Source of the DNA: Patulibacter sp. SYSU D01012
Lineage (GTDB): Bacteria > Actinomycetota > Thermoleophilia > Solirubrobacterales > Solirubrobacteraceae
Length of the DNA: 64,000 nucleotides
Assembly: GCF_017916475.1 (NCBI RefSeq)
Contig: NZ_JAFMTB010000001.1
Span: 496,001-560,000, forward strand
Direction of reading: 5' to 3'
Both the position numbers and the translations under genes were made by a program. The notes under the pieces are model-generated. The model worked only from the letters and a program-made list of their open reading frames with translations, did no database searches and was not told the origin of the DNA. Below are positions 1-9,002 of this stretch, in pieces; positions within the stretch are counted from its first letter, which is position 1, and every line of letters begins with the position of its first letter.

Positions 1-1286
1 GGCTCGCCGACCCGCTGGGGATCCTGCTCGAGCACTACGAGCGGCACGGCCCGGTCTTCACCATCCGGATGCTCCACGAGCCGATCGTGTGGGTCCTGGG
101 GGCCGAGGCGACGCACCAGGTGCTCGTCGGCCAGGCCGACGCGTTCTCGTGGCGCGAGGGCCGCTTCCGCGACCTGGCGCCGCTGCTCGGCGACGGGATG
201 CTGAACATCGACGGCGACTACCACCGCGACCTGCGGCGCCTGATGCTGCCCGCCTTCCACCACCGCCGCGTCGCCGCGTCCGCGGGCATCGTCGTCGAGG
301 AGGCCGTCCGCGCCGCGGACCGGCTGCGGGTGGGCGAGCGCGTGGACGTGTACGGCTGGACGCGCGAGGTCGCGCTGCGGATCGCCATGCGCGCGCTGCT
401 CGGCCTGCGGGCGGGGGAGGGGCGCGAGGCGCACATCGCCGACGCGTTCGCCCGGGCGCTGCACTTCTACGGCCGGCCCTTCGCCGTGCAGACGCTGCGC
501 GGGCCCGGCACGCCCTACGCGCGCTCGCAGCGGGCGCGCGCCGCGCTGGACGCCCTGCTCCGCGACGAGCTCGCGGAGCGCCGCGCGGCCGGCGAGGCCG
601 GCGACGGCGTGCTGGGGATGCTGCTGGAGGCGCGGACCGCCGACGGCGACCCGCTCCCCCTCCGGGCGGTGCGCGACCAGGTGGTGACGCTGCTCTTCGC
701 CGGGCACGACACCACGACCGCGACGCTGACCTTCCTCCTCTACGAGCTCGGTCGGAACGGCGCGGCGCGCGCGGCGGTGGTCGCCGAGCTCGCGGACGTC
801 CTGGACGGCCGCCCGCCGGAGCCCGCGGACCTGGACGGCACGCGCCTGCCCGTGCTGGAGCGCACGCTGCAGGAGACGCTGCGCCGCTACCCGCCGGCGT
901 GGATCGGCCCGCGCCGCACGGTGCGCGACGTCACGATCGCCGGCCACGACCTGCCCGCCGGGATCGGCGTGCACTACAGCTCGTGGGCGACGCACCACCT
1001 GCCGGACCTGTGGGAGGACCCGCTCGAGTTCCGGCCCGACCGCTTCCTGCCCGCCGCCGTCGCCGCCCGGCCGAAGGGCGCGTACGTGCCGTTCGGCGCG
1101 GGCTCCCGGATCTGCCTGGGCAAGCGCTTCGGCGAGCTCGAGCTGCGCGCGCTCGCGGCCGTCCTGCTCCAGCGGTACCGGTTCGAGGTGGCGCCCGTCC
1201 CGGGGCTGCGGATCACGACGACGCCGACGCTGGGACCGGTCGACGGCCTGCCCTGCACGGTGCGCCGGGCCGAGGTGGCGGCATGA
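1..1286 (+). CDS. Cytochrome P450, 5' end outside the window
   Basis: Haem-thiolate monooxygenase. The frame is open back to the first bases of the window and already reads like a P450 N-terminal region (DPLGILLEHYERHGPVF), so the ATG at position 69 is internal and the true start lies upstream. Numbering from that ATG: I-helix oxygen-activation motif AGHDTTT at residues 211-217, ExxR at 269-272 (ETLR), and haem-ligand loop FGAGSRICLG at 342-351 with Cys349 as the axial ligand. The substrate cannot be told. It overlaps the downstream SDR by ATGA, so the two enzymes probably act in one oxidative pathway. No ferredoxin or ferredoxin reductase is adjacent. Confidence 0.95.
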   Translation, partial: LADPLGILLEHYERHGPVFTIRMLHEPIVWVLGAEATHQVLVGQADAFSWREGRFRDLAPLLGDGMLNIDGDYHRDLRRLMLPAFHHRRVAASAGIVVEEAVRAADRLRVGERVDVYGWTREVALRIAMRALLGLRAGEGREAHIADAFARALHFYGRPFAVQTLRGPGTPYARSQRARAALDALLRDELAERRAAGEAGDGVLGMLLEARTADGDPLPLRAVRDQVVTLLFAGHDTTTATLTFLLYELGRNGAARAAVVAELADVLDGRPPEPADLDGTRLPVLERTLQETLRRYPPAWIGPRRTVRDVTIAGHDLPAGIGVHYSSWATHHLPDLWEDPLEFRPDRFLPAAVAARPKGAYVPFGAGSRICLGKRFGELELRALAAVLLQRYRFEVAPVPGLRITTTPTLGPVDGLPCTVRRAEVAA

Positions 1287-2143
1287 GCCCGCGCGGTCGC
1301 TCCCGCGCGCTCGCGGGCCGGGTCGCCGCCATCACCGGCGGAGCACGGGGGATCGGGGCCGCCACGGCCGCCGCCTTCGCCCGCGAGGGGATGGCCGTCG
1401 CGATCGGCGACGTCGACGAGGCGCTCGCCCGCCGCACGGCCGACGAGCTGGCCGGGCGCGGCGCCCGGGTGCGCGCCTACGCGCTCGACGTCACGGATCC
1501 CGCCTCCGTCGAGGCGTTCGTGGCGGGCGCGGAGGCCGACCTGGGCCCGCTCGACGTCTTCGACGCCAACGCCGGGATCATGCCGCTCGGCGCGTTCCTC
1601 GACGAGACGCCCGAGAGCACCGCCCGTCAGCTGGCGGTCAACGTCGAGGGGGTGGTCAACGGCGTGCGCGCCGTCCTGCCGCGGTTCGCCGACCGCCGCG
1701 CCGGCCACCTCGTCACCGTCGCGTCGATGGCGGGCCGCTCCGGCTTCCCCGGCGCGGCGACGTACTGCGGCACGAAGCACTTCGTCGTCGGGTTCTCCGA
1801 GGCGATCCGCGCCGAGCTGCGCTGGGCGGGGATCCCCGTCGACGTCTCGTGCGTCATGCCCGCGGTCGTGCAGACCGAGCTCGCCGCCGGTCTGCGGCCG
1901 ACGCGGGGGGTGACGCCGGCGACGGCCGAGGACGTGGCCGCCGCGATCGTCGCGGCGCTCCGCCGGCCCCGGTTCGACGTGCCCGTCCCCGCCGTCGCGG
2001 GCCCGATCGCCGGGATCTCGGGTGCGCTGCCGCGCCGCGGGCAGGACCTGATCGGCCGGCTGATCGGCGCGGACGAGACGCTGATCGGCGCCGACCCCGC
2101 GGCCCGCGCGGCGTACGAGCGACGGGCGGCCGGCGGGGCCTGA
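1283..2143 (+). CDS. Short-chain dehydrogenase/reductase (SDR)
   Basis: Classical NAD(P)-dependent oxidoreductase of 286 aa. The Rossmann cofactor motif TGGARGIG lies at residues 18-25, NAG at 96-98, and the catalytic tetrad is Asn120, Ser148, Tyr161 and Lys165 (YCGTK). An acidic residue after the second strand (GDVDE near 42-46) favours NAD(H) over NADP(H), by family rule. The start ATG overlaps the P450 stop (ATGA), which fixes the start and implies translational coupling. The substrate is unknown; oxidising an alcohol made by the P450 is a reasonable inference. Confidence 0.93.
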   Translation: MSPRGRSRALAGRVAAITGGARGIGAATAAAFAREGMAVAIGDVDEALARRTADELAGRGARVRAYALDVTDPASVEAFVAGAEADLGPLDVFDANAGIMPLGAFLDETPESTARQLAVNVEGVVNGVRAVLPRFADRRAGHLVTVASMAGRSGFPGAATYCGTKHFVVGFSEAIRAELRWAGIPVDVSCVMPAVVQTELAAGLRPTRGVTPATAEDVAAAIVAALRRPRFDVPVPAVAGPIAGISGALPRRGQDLIGRLIGADETLIGADPAARAAYERRAAGGA

Positions 2144-2199
2144 TCGTCCGGTTTCGGCGCGGGCGGTCACAACGCGGGCCGCCCGGCCGATATCCGTAC

Positions 2200-2751
2200 G
2201 TGCCCCCGAGGGACCCACGGAGCGACGAGGAGCTCCTCCACGACCGGGAGGACCCGGCCGAGACGTTCGCCGTCTTCTACCGCCGGCACGTCGACGCGGT
2301 GCTGCGCTTCGCGGCGGCCCGCGGCGCCGACGCGGATCACGCGGCGGACGTCGCGTCCGAGACGTTCGTCGCGGCGCTCCGGCAGCGGCACGCCTACAGC
2401 GCGCACCACGACGACGCGCGGCTGTGGCTGCTCGGCATCGCGGCCCGCAAGCTGATCGACGGGCACCGGCAGGCCCAGGGGGACCGCCACCGCACCGAGG
2501 CCCTGGCCCGCACGATCGCGCTGACCCGCCGCGACCGCGACGGGTACGCCCGGCTGCTGGCCGACGAGGCCGCGCGCGACTACCTGGCGGACCTGCCCGA
2601 GCAGCAGCGCCGTCTGGTGCACGAGCGGGTCGTCGCCGACCGCAGCTACGCCGACATCGCCCGCGACCTGGGGCTGTCGGAGCAGTCGGTGCGCAAGCAG
2701 GTCAGCCGGGGGCTCGCCCGCCTCCGTACGCAGATGGGAAAGAACCGATGA
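2200..2751 (+). CDS. ECF-type RNA polymerase sigma factor
   Basis: Protein of 183 aa from a GTG start. Sigma region 2 is visible near the N-terminus (FYRRHVDAVLRFAAARG, then the DVASETFVAAL helix) and region 4 at the C-terminus (LADLPEQQRRLV, then SYADIARDLGLSEQSVRKQVSRGLARLR as a helix-turn-helix). The frame stays open upstream inside the SDR gene, but homology begins only after the GTG. Its stop overlaps the start of the next gene (ATGA), which is the usual arrangement for an ECF factor and its regulator. Confidence 0.9.
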   Translation: MPPRDPRSDEELLHDREDPAETFAVFYRRHVDAVLRFAAARGADADHAADVASETFVAALRQRHAYSAHHDDARLWLLGIAARKLIDGHRQAQGDRHRTEALARTIALTRRDRDGYARLLADEAARDYLADLPEQQRRLVHERVVADRSYADIARDLGLSEQSVRKQVSRGLARLRTQMGKNR

Positions 2752-3527
2752 CCCGTCACGCCGGCACGATGCCGGACTTCGTCGAGGCGCTCGAGACCCA
2801 GCTCCGCGGCCTGGCCGCCGCGCCGACCGCGTCCGCCGCGGACGCCGCGGCGCCTGACGTGGCGCCCGCCGCGACGCCGGCGGCGCGGGCGTCCGTCGCG
2901 CGCCGCTCGGGGCGCGCACGCGGGTGGGGGCGTCCGGCCCGCCGTCGTCTGGCGCTGGGCTTCGCCGTGGCCGTCGTCGCGGGGACGGCCGGGGTCGTCG
3001 TCCCCGGCCTGGGCGGGGACACCGAGCCGGCGTACGGCCGGCCGCGCATCCTCGAGGCCCCGATCGTCGACGCGACCCGCGCGCTGGAGCGCGGGATGAG
3101 CGTGCGCACCGTGCTCGGCGCCGGCGCCCGGCTGGACCGCGCCCGGGCCGTCCCGGTCCCGGGCGGCGACGCGTACCTGGTCGGCGGCGATCGGGGCTGG
3201 TGCCTGTCGGTTCCCGACGCGGCGGCGCCGGACCCGAAGGCGTCGCGCGGCGTCACGTGCGTGCGCGCCGACGAGTTCGACCGCGTCGGCATCTCGGGGA
3301 TGCTGGGGCAGCTGCTGGTCGCCGCGATCCCGCAGGGCGTCCCCGCCCCGACGCTGCAGCGGCGGTCCGGGGCGGTCGTGCCCCTGCACCCGTCCCGCTA
3401 CGGCGTCGTCGTGGTGCGGGTCCCGCGCGGGGGGAGCGTCACCCTGTACGCCACGGACGGGACGACCCGGCGTCTCGAAGGGCTGGTCGGCACGCCGCGG
3501 CAGGCGCAGCCCGACCCGAAGCCCTGA
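2748..3527 (+). CDS. Probable membrane-anchored anti-sigma/regulatory partner of the ECF factor
   Basis: Protein of 259 aa with no family signature I recognise. An Ala-rich cytoplasmic stretch of about 65 residues is followed by basic residues, one transmembrane helix (LALGFAVAVVAGTAGVVV) and an extracytoplasmic domain. That domain has two cysteines (WCLSVP and VTCV) that could form a disulphide. The ATGA overlap with the sigma gene and the N-in single-pass topology suggest it controls that sigma factor. I see no zinc-binding HxxxCxxC motif, so the anti-sigma role is inferred from context. Confidence 0.75.
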   Translation: MTRHAGTMPDFVEALETQLRGLAAAPTASAADAAAPDVAPAATPAARASVARRSGRARGWGRPARRRLALGFAVAVVAGTAGVVVPGLGGDTEPAYGRPRILEAPIVDATRALERGMSVRTVLGAGARLDRARAVPVPGGDAYLVGGDRGWCLSVPDAAAPDPKASRGVTCVRADEFDRVGISGMLGQLLVAAIPQGVPAPTLQRRSGAVVPLHPSRYGVVVVRVPRGGSVTLYATDGTTRRLEGLVGTPRQAQPDPKP

Positions 3528-3534
3528 GCGCGCC

Positions 3535-4020
3535 TCAGCGGCGGGGCGCGACCGTCAGCTCCAGCTCGCCCGGGCCGACGTCGTGCCCGTCGGCGCAGCG
3601 CACCGCCACGCCGACGGGCGCGCCGCAGCCCTCGTGACGGAAGGCGACCGGCCCGCGGCCGTCCTCCGTCGCCCAGCGGTCCCCCCAGCGCATGAGCGCG
3701 GCCAGGACCGGGAAGGCGTCGGCGCCCTTCTCCGTCAGCCGGTAGCCGCGCCGCGTGCGCTGCCCCGGGTCGCGGTAGTCGACGTGTGCGAGCAGCCCGG
3801 CGGCCACGAGCTCGCGCAGGCGCGCGGCGACGCTCGGCTCGCTCAGGCCGACGCGCCGCACGAACTCCTCGAAGCGGGTGGCGCCGTAGAAGGCCTCGCG
3901 CAGCAGCAGGAGCGTCGAGCGCTTGCCGAGCGTCTCGAGCGCGGCGGCGATGGTGCAGGGGTCGGCCGACCAGCCGTCGCGGGGCTCGAGCGGACCGCTC
4001 ATGGTGATCGTCGCGTCCAT
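3535..4020 (-). CDS. HxlR-family transcriptional regulator
   Basis: Winged-helix repressor of 161 aa. The HxlR core is clear: DPCTIAAALETLGKRSTLLLLREAFYG (broken here by no gap but read as recognition of the DNA-binding fold), FEEFVRRVGLSEPSVAARLRELVAAGLL, and the wing YRDPGQRTRRGYRLTEKG. It is divergent from the DHA2 exporter with only 53 bp between start codons, so it very likely represses that gene and itself. The C-terminal tail after about residue 120 holds three cysteines (GCGAPVGVAVRCADG) of unknown role. Confidence 0.9.
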   Translation of the reverse strand: MDATITMSGPLEPRDGWSADPCTIAAALETLGKRSTLLLLREAFYGATRFEEFVRRVGLSEPSVAARLRELVAAGLLAHVDYRDPGQRTRRGYRLTEKGADAFPVLAALMRWGDRWATEDGRGPVAFRHEGCGAPVGVAVRCADGHDVGPGELELTVAPRR

Positions 4021-4073
4021 GCCCCGATGCTAGCTCACGACAAGATGAGTCAGCCCTGGTACGGTGCCTGGCT
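4021..4073. promoter_or_regulatory. Divergent promoter region, HxlR regulator / DHA2 exporter
   Basis: Fifty-three bases between divergent start codons hold both promoters and presumably the HxlR operator. The sequence has a short inverted pair CTCA/TGAG at about 4035-4050 and is less GC-rich than the genes around it. No confident -10/-35 pair can be assigned. Confidence 0.4.
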
Positions 4074-5507
4074 ATGTCGACCTTCAGTCAGCTACGCGTG
4101 CCGGCCGCGGCCCGCGCGTCCACCCCGCCCGGCCGCGTGCTGGCGATCGTCTGCGCCGCGGTGGTCCTGTCGAGCCTGGACCTGTTCATCGTCAACGTCG
4201 CCCTGCCCGACATCGGCGCGGACTACGGCGAGGGCGACCTGAGCGCGCTGTCCTGGGTGCTGAACGCCTACGCCATCGTCTTCGCGGCGCTGCTCGTCGT
4301 CTTCGGGCGCGCGGCGGAGCGCTGGGACCGCCGGCGGGCGTTCCTGGCGGGCGTCGCCGTCTTCACCCTCGCGTCGGCGGCGTGCGGCGCGGCCCCGGGC
4401 CTCGGGGCGCTCGTGGCGTTCCGGGTGGTCCAGGCGGCGGGCGCGGCGCTGCTGATCCCGGCGTCGCTGGGTCTGGTGCTCGCGACCGCGCCGCCCGAGC
4501 GGCGGCAGGGCAGCGTTCGCACGTGGACGGCGGTGGGCGGCCTGGCCGCCGCGCTGGGCCCGGTCGTCGGCGGCGTCCTCGTCGCGGCCGACTGGCGCTG
4601 GGTCTTCCTCGTCAACGTGCCGATCGGCCTGGCGGCCATCGTGGTCGGGCTGCGCGCGCTGCCCGACGTGCCGGGGCACCCGGTCGCGCGCCCGAACGTC
4701 GGCGAGGCGACGCTCGTGACCGTCGGCATCGGCCTGCTCACCCTGGGGCTCGTCGAGGGCGAGCGCTGGGGCTGGGGATCGGCGCAGACCCTGGGCGTGC
4801 TCGGCGGCGCCCTGCTCGCGCTCGTCGCCTTCGCCGTGGCCCTGCGCCGCAGCGCCGACCCGCTCGTCGACCCGGCGCTGCTGCGCGTGCGGGCCTTCGT
4901 CGGCGCCAGCGGCGCGCTGAGCCTGTTCTCGGTCGGGTTCGGCGCGATGCTGCTGTCGATCGTCCTGTGGGAGCAGGAGGTGTGGGGCTGGTCGGCGCTG
5001 CGCACGGGCCTGGCCGTCGCGCCGGGGCCGCTGCTCGTGCCCGTGCTCGCGACCGTGGCCGGGCGGCTGATCCCGCGCGTCGGCGCCGGGCGGGTCGGCG
5101 CCGCGGGCGCCCTCGTCTTCGCCGCCGGCCTGGCGTGGTGGGCGCTGTCGGCGAGCGTCACGCCGAACTACGCGTCGGGCGTGCTGCCGGGGATGCTGCT
5201 GACGGGGGTCGGCGTGGGCCTGACGCTGCCGACGCTGATGGGCGCCGCGGCCGCCGCCCTGCCGCCGGCCGCGTTCGCGACCGGCTCGGGCGTGACGAAC
5301 ATGCTGCGCCAGGTCGGGCTGGCGCTGGGCGTCGCGGTCTTCGTCGCCGTCGTCGGCTCGCCCGCGGGCCCGGCGGCGCTCGAGGACGCCTACGCCCGGG
5401 CGTGGTGGGTCCTCGCGGCGTTCGCCGTGGCCGCGGCCGCGGTGGCGCTCGTCCTGCCGCGGCCCGGCCGGGCGGCGGCGCCGGTCCCGGCGACGGACGC
5501 GGCCTGA
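4074..5507 (+). CDS. MFS drug exporter, DHA2 (EmrB/QacA) family
   Basis: Proton-driven multidrug efflux permease of 477 aa with about 14 hydrophobic helices, the count expected for DHA2 transporters. Helix 1 has the family signature (SSLDLFIVNVALPDIG), and the loop 2-3 motif A is degenerate (VFGRAAERWDRRRAFLAG). Motif C-like glycines are in GPVVGGVLVAADWRWVFLVNVPIG. The substrate is unknown. The divergent HxlR regulator suggests induction by a toxic compound. Confidence 0.92.
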   Translation: MSTFSQLRVPAAARASTPPGRVLAIVCAAVVLSSLDLFIVNVALPDIGADYGEGDLSALSWVLNAYAIVFAALLVVFGRAAERWDRRRAFLAGVAVFTLASAACGAAPGLGALVAFRVVQAAGAALLIPASLGLVLATAPPERRQGSVRTWTAVGGLAAALGPVVGGVLVAADWRWVFLVNVPIGLAAIVVGLRALPDVPGHPVARPNVGEATLVTVGIGLLTLGLVEGERWGWGSAQTLGVLGGALLALVAFAVALRRSADPLVDPALLRVRAFVGASGALSLFSVGFGAMLLSIVLWEQEVWGWSALRTGLAVAPGPLLVPVLATVAGRLIPRVGAGRVGAAGALVFAAGLAWWALSASVTPNYASGVLPGMLLTGVGVGLTLPTLMGAAAAALPPAAFATGSGVTNMLRQVGLALGVAVFVAVVGSPAGPAALEDAYARAWWVLAAFAVAAAAVALVLPRPGRAAAPVPATDAA

Positions 5508-5636
5508 GGGGCGGCGGGGCGGCGGGAGCCGGCGCACCGAGCCGCCGACCGCTTGGCCGGCGCCAGCGCCCGGTCTATCGTGTCGACGCGCGGTGCGTGT
5601 CGCCGCGCGCCCCGTCCGTCCCGACCGGAAGCAGCC

Positions 5637-6911
5637 ATGGACCCCAGAACCCGGACGGCCCGTCGGCCGTCCGCCGTCCGCACCGGCCTCGCCGCGGCGC
5701 TGCGCCGGGGCGCCGCGACGTGCCGCCTCCTGCGGGCACCGCGGCACGATCGACCGAGCGGCGATCGCGGCGCTCCCCCGGGCGGCCGGCCGGTAGCGGC
5801 GGCGGTGGAGCTGCCGGGCACGCGTCGGCGCTCGCTCCTCCGGCTCGTCGTGCTCCCCACCGTGGCCGCTGCGCTCGTCGCAGCGTCGCCGGCCGACGCC
5901 GCGACGTTCGTGGTGGGGCGCGGCGCGGCGGCGGCGCAGCTGCGCCGGCCGGGCGTGCACGTCGACGCCTGGACGTCCGCCACGGTGAGCGCGACGGCGG
6001 GGCGGCCCCAGGGCACCGTGCTCGCGTGGACGGAGGTGACGCCGTCCAAGGTGCCGCACCGGTGGTGGTGGCGCACGTACACGTCGTGGTGCTCGGCGGG
6101 GCGGTGCTCGCGGCCCGTGAAGGCGCTGGTCAGCCGGCGCGCGGGCCGGCGGACGTCGGAGAACACCGTGACGCCGTGGCGGGTGTGGGTCAGCACGGAT
6201 GCCACCCGCGACCGTGCCGTGGTGAAGGCCGGGATCCGCTGGGGCGCCCGGTGGGCGATCGCGAGCCGCAGGCGGCTCGTCGCGCACGGTCCGACGGACG
6301 ACGTCTGGAACGCGGGCTTCGCCCGCCTGACCCACACGCCCGACGGCCGCGACTGGATCTCGTGGAACGACGACGACGAGCAGGTGCGCATCTCGCCCGC
6401 CCGGGACGGTCGCCGCCTGCGGGGGCCGATCGTCGCCCGCGGCGACACCGCCATCGCGCGGAACGTCGGTGGTCGCTGGGTGCTGCTCTGGTTCGAGCGC
6501 ACCACGGAAGACGCCGGCCGGTTTCCCCTGAACGCGAAGAGCGCGCCGACGGTCGCCGGGCTGCGGACGGTCTCGGCCGCGCAGCTGACGGCGCGCGGGG
6601 ACGACGTCTTGGTGAAGCTCGTGGGCCCCGAGACCGGCCCCCTCCTGGGGGTCTGGCGCTCCGCAGCTCCGGGCGACCGCGCGCAGCCGATCCGTGGCGC
6701 CTGGATCGACTCAGCCGGCACGGTGGGGCCGTCGCAGGCCCTCCCGGCAGATCGATTCAATCTCGCTGGCGTACGCTCGCTTCCGGCCCCCTCCGGCGGC
6801 CTCGTCCTGTGCCCGTGGAACATCTCGGCGCCCTTGGGCGGGACGTTCCAGACCCAGTCGGGCGCGTGTCACGAGGACGACGTCGACCCTGTGCGGCTTC
6901 GGGGCGGCTAG
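5637..6911 (+). CDS. Secreted protein of unknown function
   Basis: Protein of 424 aa from an ATG preceded by GGAAG at six bases. A strong signal peptide (RRRSLLRLVVLPTVAAALVAASPADAA, interrupted here only by description) starts about 56 residues in. A GTG at 5805 would put it at the N-terminus and may be the real start. The mature part is rich in Trp, Arg and short beta-like segments such as WRVWVSTD, WISWNDDD and WVLLWFER, spaced like blades of a beta-propeller. That is only a resemblance. It has no neighbour on its strand, and a duplicated segment follows at 6918. Confidence 0.7.
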   Translation: MDPRTRTARRPSAVRTGLAAALRRGAATCRLLRAPRHDRPSGDRGAPPGGRPVAAAVELPGTRRRSLLRLVVLPTVAAALVAASPADAATFVVGRGAAAAQLRRPGVHVDAWTSATVSATAGRPQGTVLAWTEVTPSKVPHRWWWRTYTSWCSAGRCSRPVKALVSRRAGRRTSENTVTPWRVWVSTDATRDRAVVKAGIRWGARWAIASRRRLVAHGPTDDVWNAGFARLTHTPDGRDWISWNDDDEQVRISPARDGRRLRGPIVARGDTAIARNVGGRWVLLWFERTTEDAGRFPLNAKSAPTVAGLRTVSAAQLTARGDDVLVKLVGPETGPLLGVWRSAAPGDRAQPIRGAWIDSAGTVGPSQALPADRFNLAGVRSLPAPSGGLVLCPWNISAPLGGTFQTQSGACHEDDVDPVRLRGG

Positions 6912-6917
6912 CGCCTC

Positions 6918-7070
6918 GGTGGGGGTGGGTCCGTGGCGGCCCCCTCTGCCCGCCGCCCTAGTTCGTGTGCTTGACCGTGATGACGTCGCCGGGGTGGGTG
7001 GGGGTGGGTCCGTGGCGGCCCCCTCTGCCCGCCGCCCTAGTTCGTGTGCTTGACCGTGATGACGTCGCCG
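6918..7070. repeat. 74-bp direct duplication of the ychF 3' end
   Basis: Two identical 74-bp copies, 6918-6991 and 6997-7070, offset by 79 bp. The second copy contains the last codons and stop of ychF (minus strand, stop at 7037-7039) plus about 40 bp of downstream DNA. The first copy repeats both. The duplication leaves ychF intact and places an orphan copy of its C-terminal codons, including a stop, beyond the gene. Confidence 0.95.
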
Positions 7071-8122
7071 TCCTGCATCACGTAGTCGCGGCCCTCGGTG
7101 CGGAGCGTGCCCTTGTCGCGCGCCTGGGAGTAGCCGCCCGCGTCGAGCAGCTCCTGCCAGCCGACGACGTCGGCGCGGACGAAGCCCTGCTGGATGTCCG
7201 TGTGGATCTGGCCGGCGGCGTGCCAGACGGTCAGGCCGCGCTTCAGGTGCCAGGACTGGCCGCGGACGCCCGAGCCGACGGTGAAGAACGTGATCAGGTC
7301 GAGCAGCTCGAACGCGCCGCGGGCGATCCGCTGCAGGCCGGACTCAGCGAAGCCCATGTCCTCGCGCATCGCGGCGGCCTCCTCGTCGTCCATCTCGATG
7401 AGCTCGGACTCCAGGCGCGACGAGACGGCGACGGCGACGGCGCCCATCGCGGCGGCGTGCTCGGCGACGGCGGCAGGCACCTCGCCCGAGGCGTCGTTCT
7501 CGTCGACGTTGGCGACGAACAGGACCGGCTTGGCGGTGAGCGGCGACAGGGTGCGGACGACGTTGGGGTGGTCCTCCGGCACGGGCACCAGGCGCGCGGG
7601 CGTGCCCTCGTTCAGCGCGGGGATCAGCTCGTCGAGCCAGGCCAGCTCCGCCTTCGCCTCGGCGTCGCCGCCGCGGGCCTGCTTCTGCACCCGCTCGCGG
7701 CGCCGCTCGGCCTGCTCCAGGTCGGCCATCAGCAGCTCGGTCTCGATGGTCTCGATGTCCCGGATGGGGTTCACCGAGCCCTCGGGATGGACGATGTTGG
7801 CGTCCTCGTGCGCGCGGACGACGTGGACGATCGCGTCCGTCTCGCGGATGTTCGCCAAGAACTTGTTGCCCAGGCCCTCGCCCTTGTGGGCGCCGGCGAC
7901 GAGGCCCGCGATGTCGTGGAAGTCGATGTGGTCGAAGACGATCTCCGACGCGCCCATCTGCTCCGCGATCCGCACCAGCCGCTCGTCCTCGACGGGGACG
8001 ACCGCGACGTTCGGCTCGATCGTGGTGAACGGGTAGTTCGCGGCCTCCGCCCCCGACTTCGTCAGCGCGTTGAACAGGGACGACTTGCCCGCGTTGGGCA
8101 TGCCGACGATGCCGATCTTCAT
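7037..8122 (-). CDS. ychF: Redox-regulated ATPase YchF (Obg-family P-loop protein)
   Basis: Universally conserved ribosome-associated ATPase of 361 aa, close to the usual length. The G1 motif GMPNAGKSS lies at residues 7-15, G2 at NYPFTTIEPN and G3 at DIAGLV. The G4 position reads NVDE instead of NKxD, the family hallmark explaining its preference for ATP over GTP. A helical insert and the C-terminal TGS domain (GQIHTDIQQGFVRADV, ending GDVITVKHTN) complete the protein. Its start overlaps the upstream PAP2 gene by 4 bp. Confidence 0.97.
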   Translation of the reverse strand: MKIGIVGMPNAGKSSLFNALTKSGAEAANYPFTTIEPNVAVVPVEDERLVRIAEQMGASEIVFDHIDFHDIAGLVAGAHKGEGLGNKFLANIRETDAIVHVVRAHEDANIVHPEGSVNPIRDIETIETELLMADLEQAERRRERVQKQARGGDAEAKAELAWLDELIPALNEGTPARLVPVPEDHPNVVRTLSPLTAKPVLFVANVDENDASGEVPAAVAEHAAAMGAVAVAVSSRLESELIEMDDEEAAAMREDMGFAESGLQRIARGAFELLDLITFFTVGSGVRGQSWHLKRGLTVWHAAGQIHTDIQQGFVRADVVGWQELLDAGGYSQARDKGTLRTEGRDYVMQDGDVITVKHTN

Positions 8123-8805
8123 GCGGCGGGTCCTTCGGTCGGGGTGGGGGCGACGACGTCCTCGGCGGCCCGGCGCGCGGTGGCGGCCGCGCGGCGGGTG
8201 CGCCGGGCGGTGATGCCGCGGCGCACGCCCAGGACGCCGCCGGCGACGACGGTGCCGAGCGTGGCGCCGACGGCGATGTCGGTGGGGTAGTGCACGCCCA
8301 GGTGCACGCGCGAGAGCGCCATCGCGGTGGCGGTCGCGTAGAGCGGCTTCGTGGGCAGCACGTGCCGGAAGGCGGCCGCGGCGGCGAACGACGACGCGGC
8401 GTGCGAGCTGGGGAAGCTCAGCTGCGTGGGCGTGCGCACGAGCGGCGGCAGGTCCCGGAGCTGCGGCCGCGGCCGCCGGGCGACGGTCTTCAGCGACGTG
8501 TTCGCCACGTACGCGGCGCCGACGGCCGCCAGGCCGGTCAGCCAGTCGCCGCGGCGACGGCGGTCGACGGCGGCCCCGACGGCGCCCAGGCCCAGCCAGA
8601 GCGCGCCGTGCTCGCCGGTGCGGGAGAACACGACCACCGCGCGCGTGGCGCGGCGCGACCGCGCCGTCGACCGGACCAGGCGCATGCCGGCCAGGTCGAT
8701 GCGCGCCGCCGTGCGCCCCGCGGGGCTGTGGCGGGCGCGCCGGATGAGGTTGCGGCGGGCCTGGAGCGCCTCGGGCAGCAGGCGGGGGTCCGGGGTGAAC
8801 GGCAC
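8119..8805 (-). CDS. PAP2-superfamily membrane phosphatase
   Basis: Protein of 228 aa with the three-part PAP2 catalytic signature: KTVARRPRP, PSSHA (the usual PSGH with Ser for Gly), and SRVHLGVHYPTD with the nucleophilic His. Hydrophobic helices surround these motifs, so the active site should face outwards and act on a lipid phosphate or undecaprenyl pyrophosphate. It is the first gene of a two-gene unit with ychF (ATGA overlap). The acceptor lipid cannot be specified. Confidence 0.9.
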   Translation of the reverse strand: MPFTPDPRLLPEALQARRNLIRRARHSPAGRTAARIDLAGMRLVRSTARSRRATRAVVVFSRTGEHGALWLGLGAVGAAVDRRRRGDWLTGLAAVGAAYVANTSLKTVARRPRPQLRDLPPLVRTPTQLSFPSSHAASSFAAAAAFRHVLPTKPLYATATAMALSRVHLGVHYPTDIAVGATLGTVVAGGVLGVRRGITARRTRRAAATARRAAEDVVAPTPTEGPAA

Positions 8806-8990
8806 CCCTTGAGGGTAGGCGGCGCGCGGGGTGCGCGCCGCGCCGGCCGCCGAGCCCGCGACCGGCGCCGGTCGAACGCGCGTCCGTCCGTGCCCGCACG
8901 GCGGCCTGCACCCGTCGCGGACGCCGTCCTCCGGCGCTAGCCTGCCGAAGGTGTGTGCCGTCCCGCTCCCGGGGGCGGAGTCCCCGGAAC

Positions 8991-8995
8991 GGAGG
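8991..8995 (+). promoter_or_regulatory. Ribosome binding site of the PBP2 gene
   Basis: GGAGG seven bases before the ATG at 9003. It fixes the start and excludes longer readings of this frame from 8831 onwards. Confidence 0.8.
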
Positions 8996-9002
8996 TCCCC
9001 AC

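Noticed and set aside
69-71. ATG at 69 as the P450 start
   Set aside because: The frame upstream already reads as P450 N-terminal sequence, so the gene is cut by the window edge.
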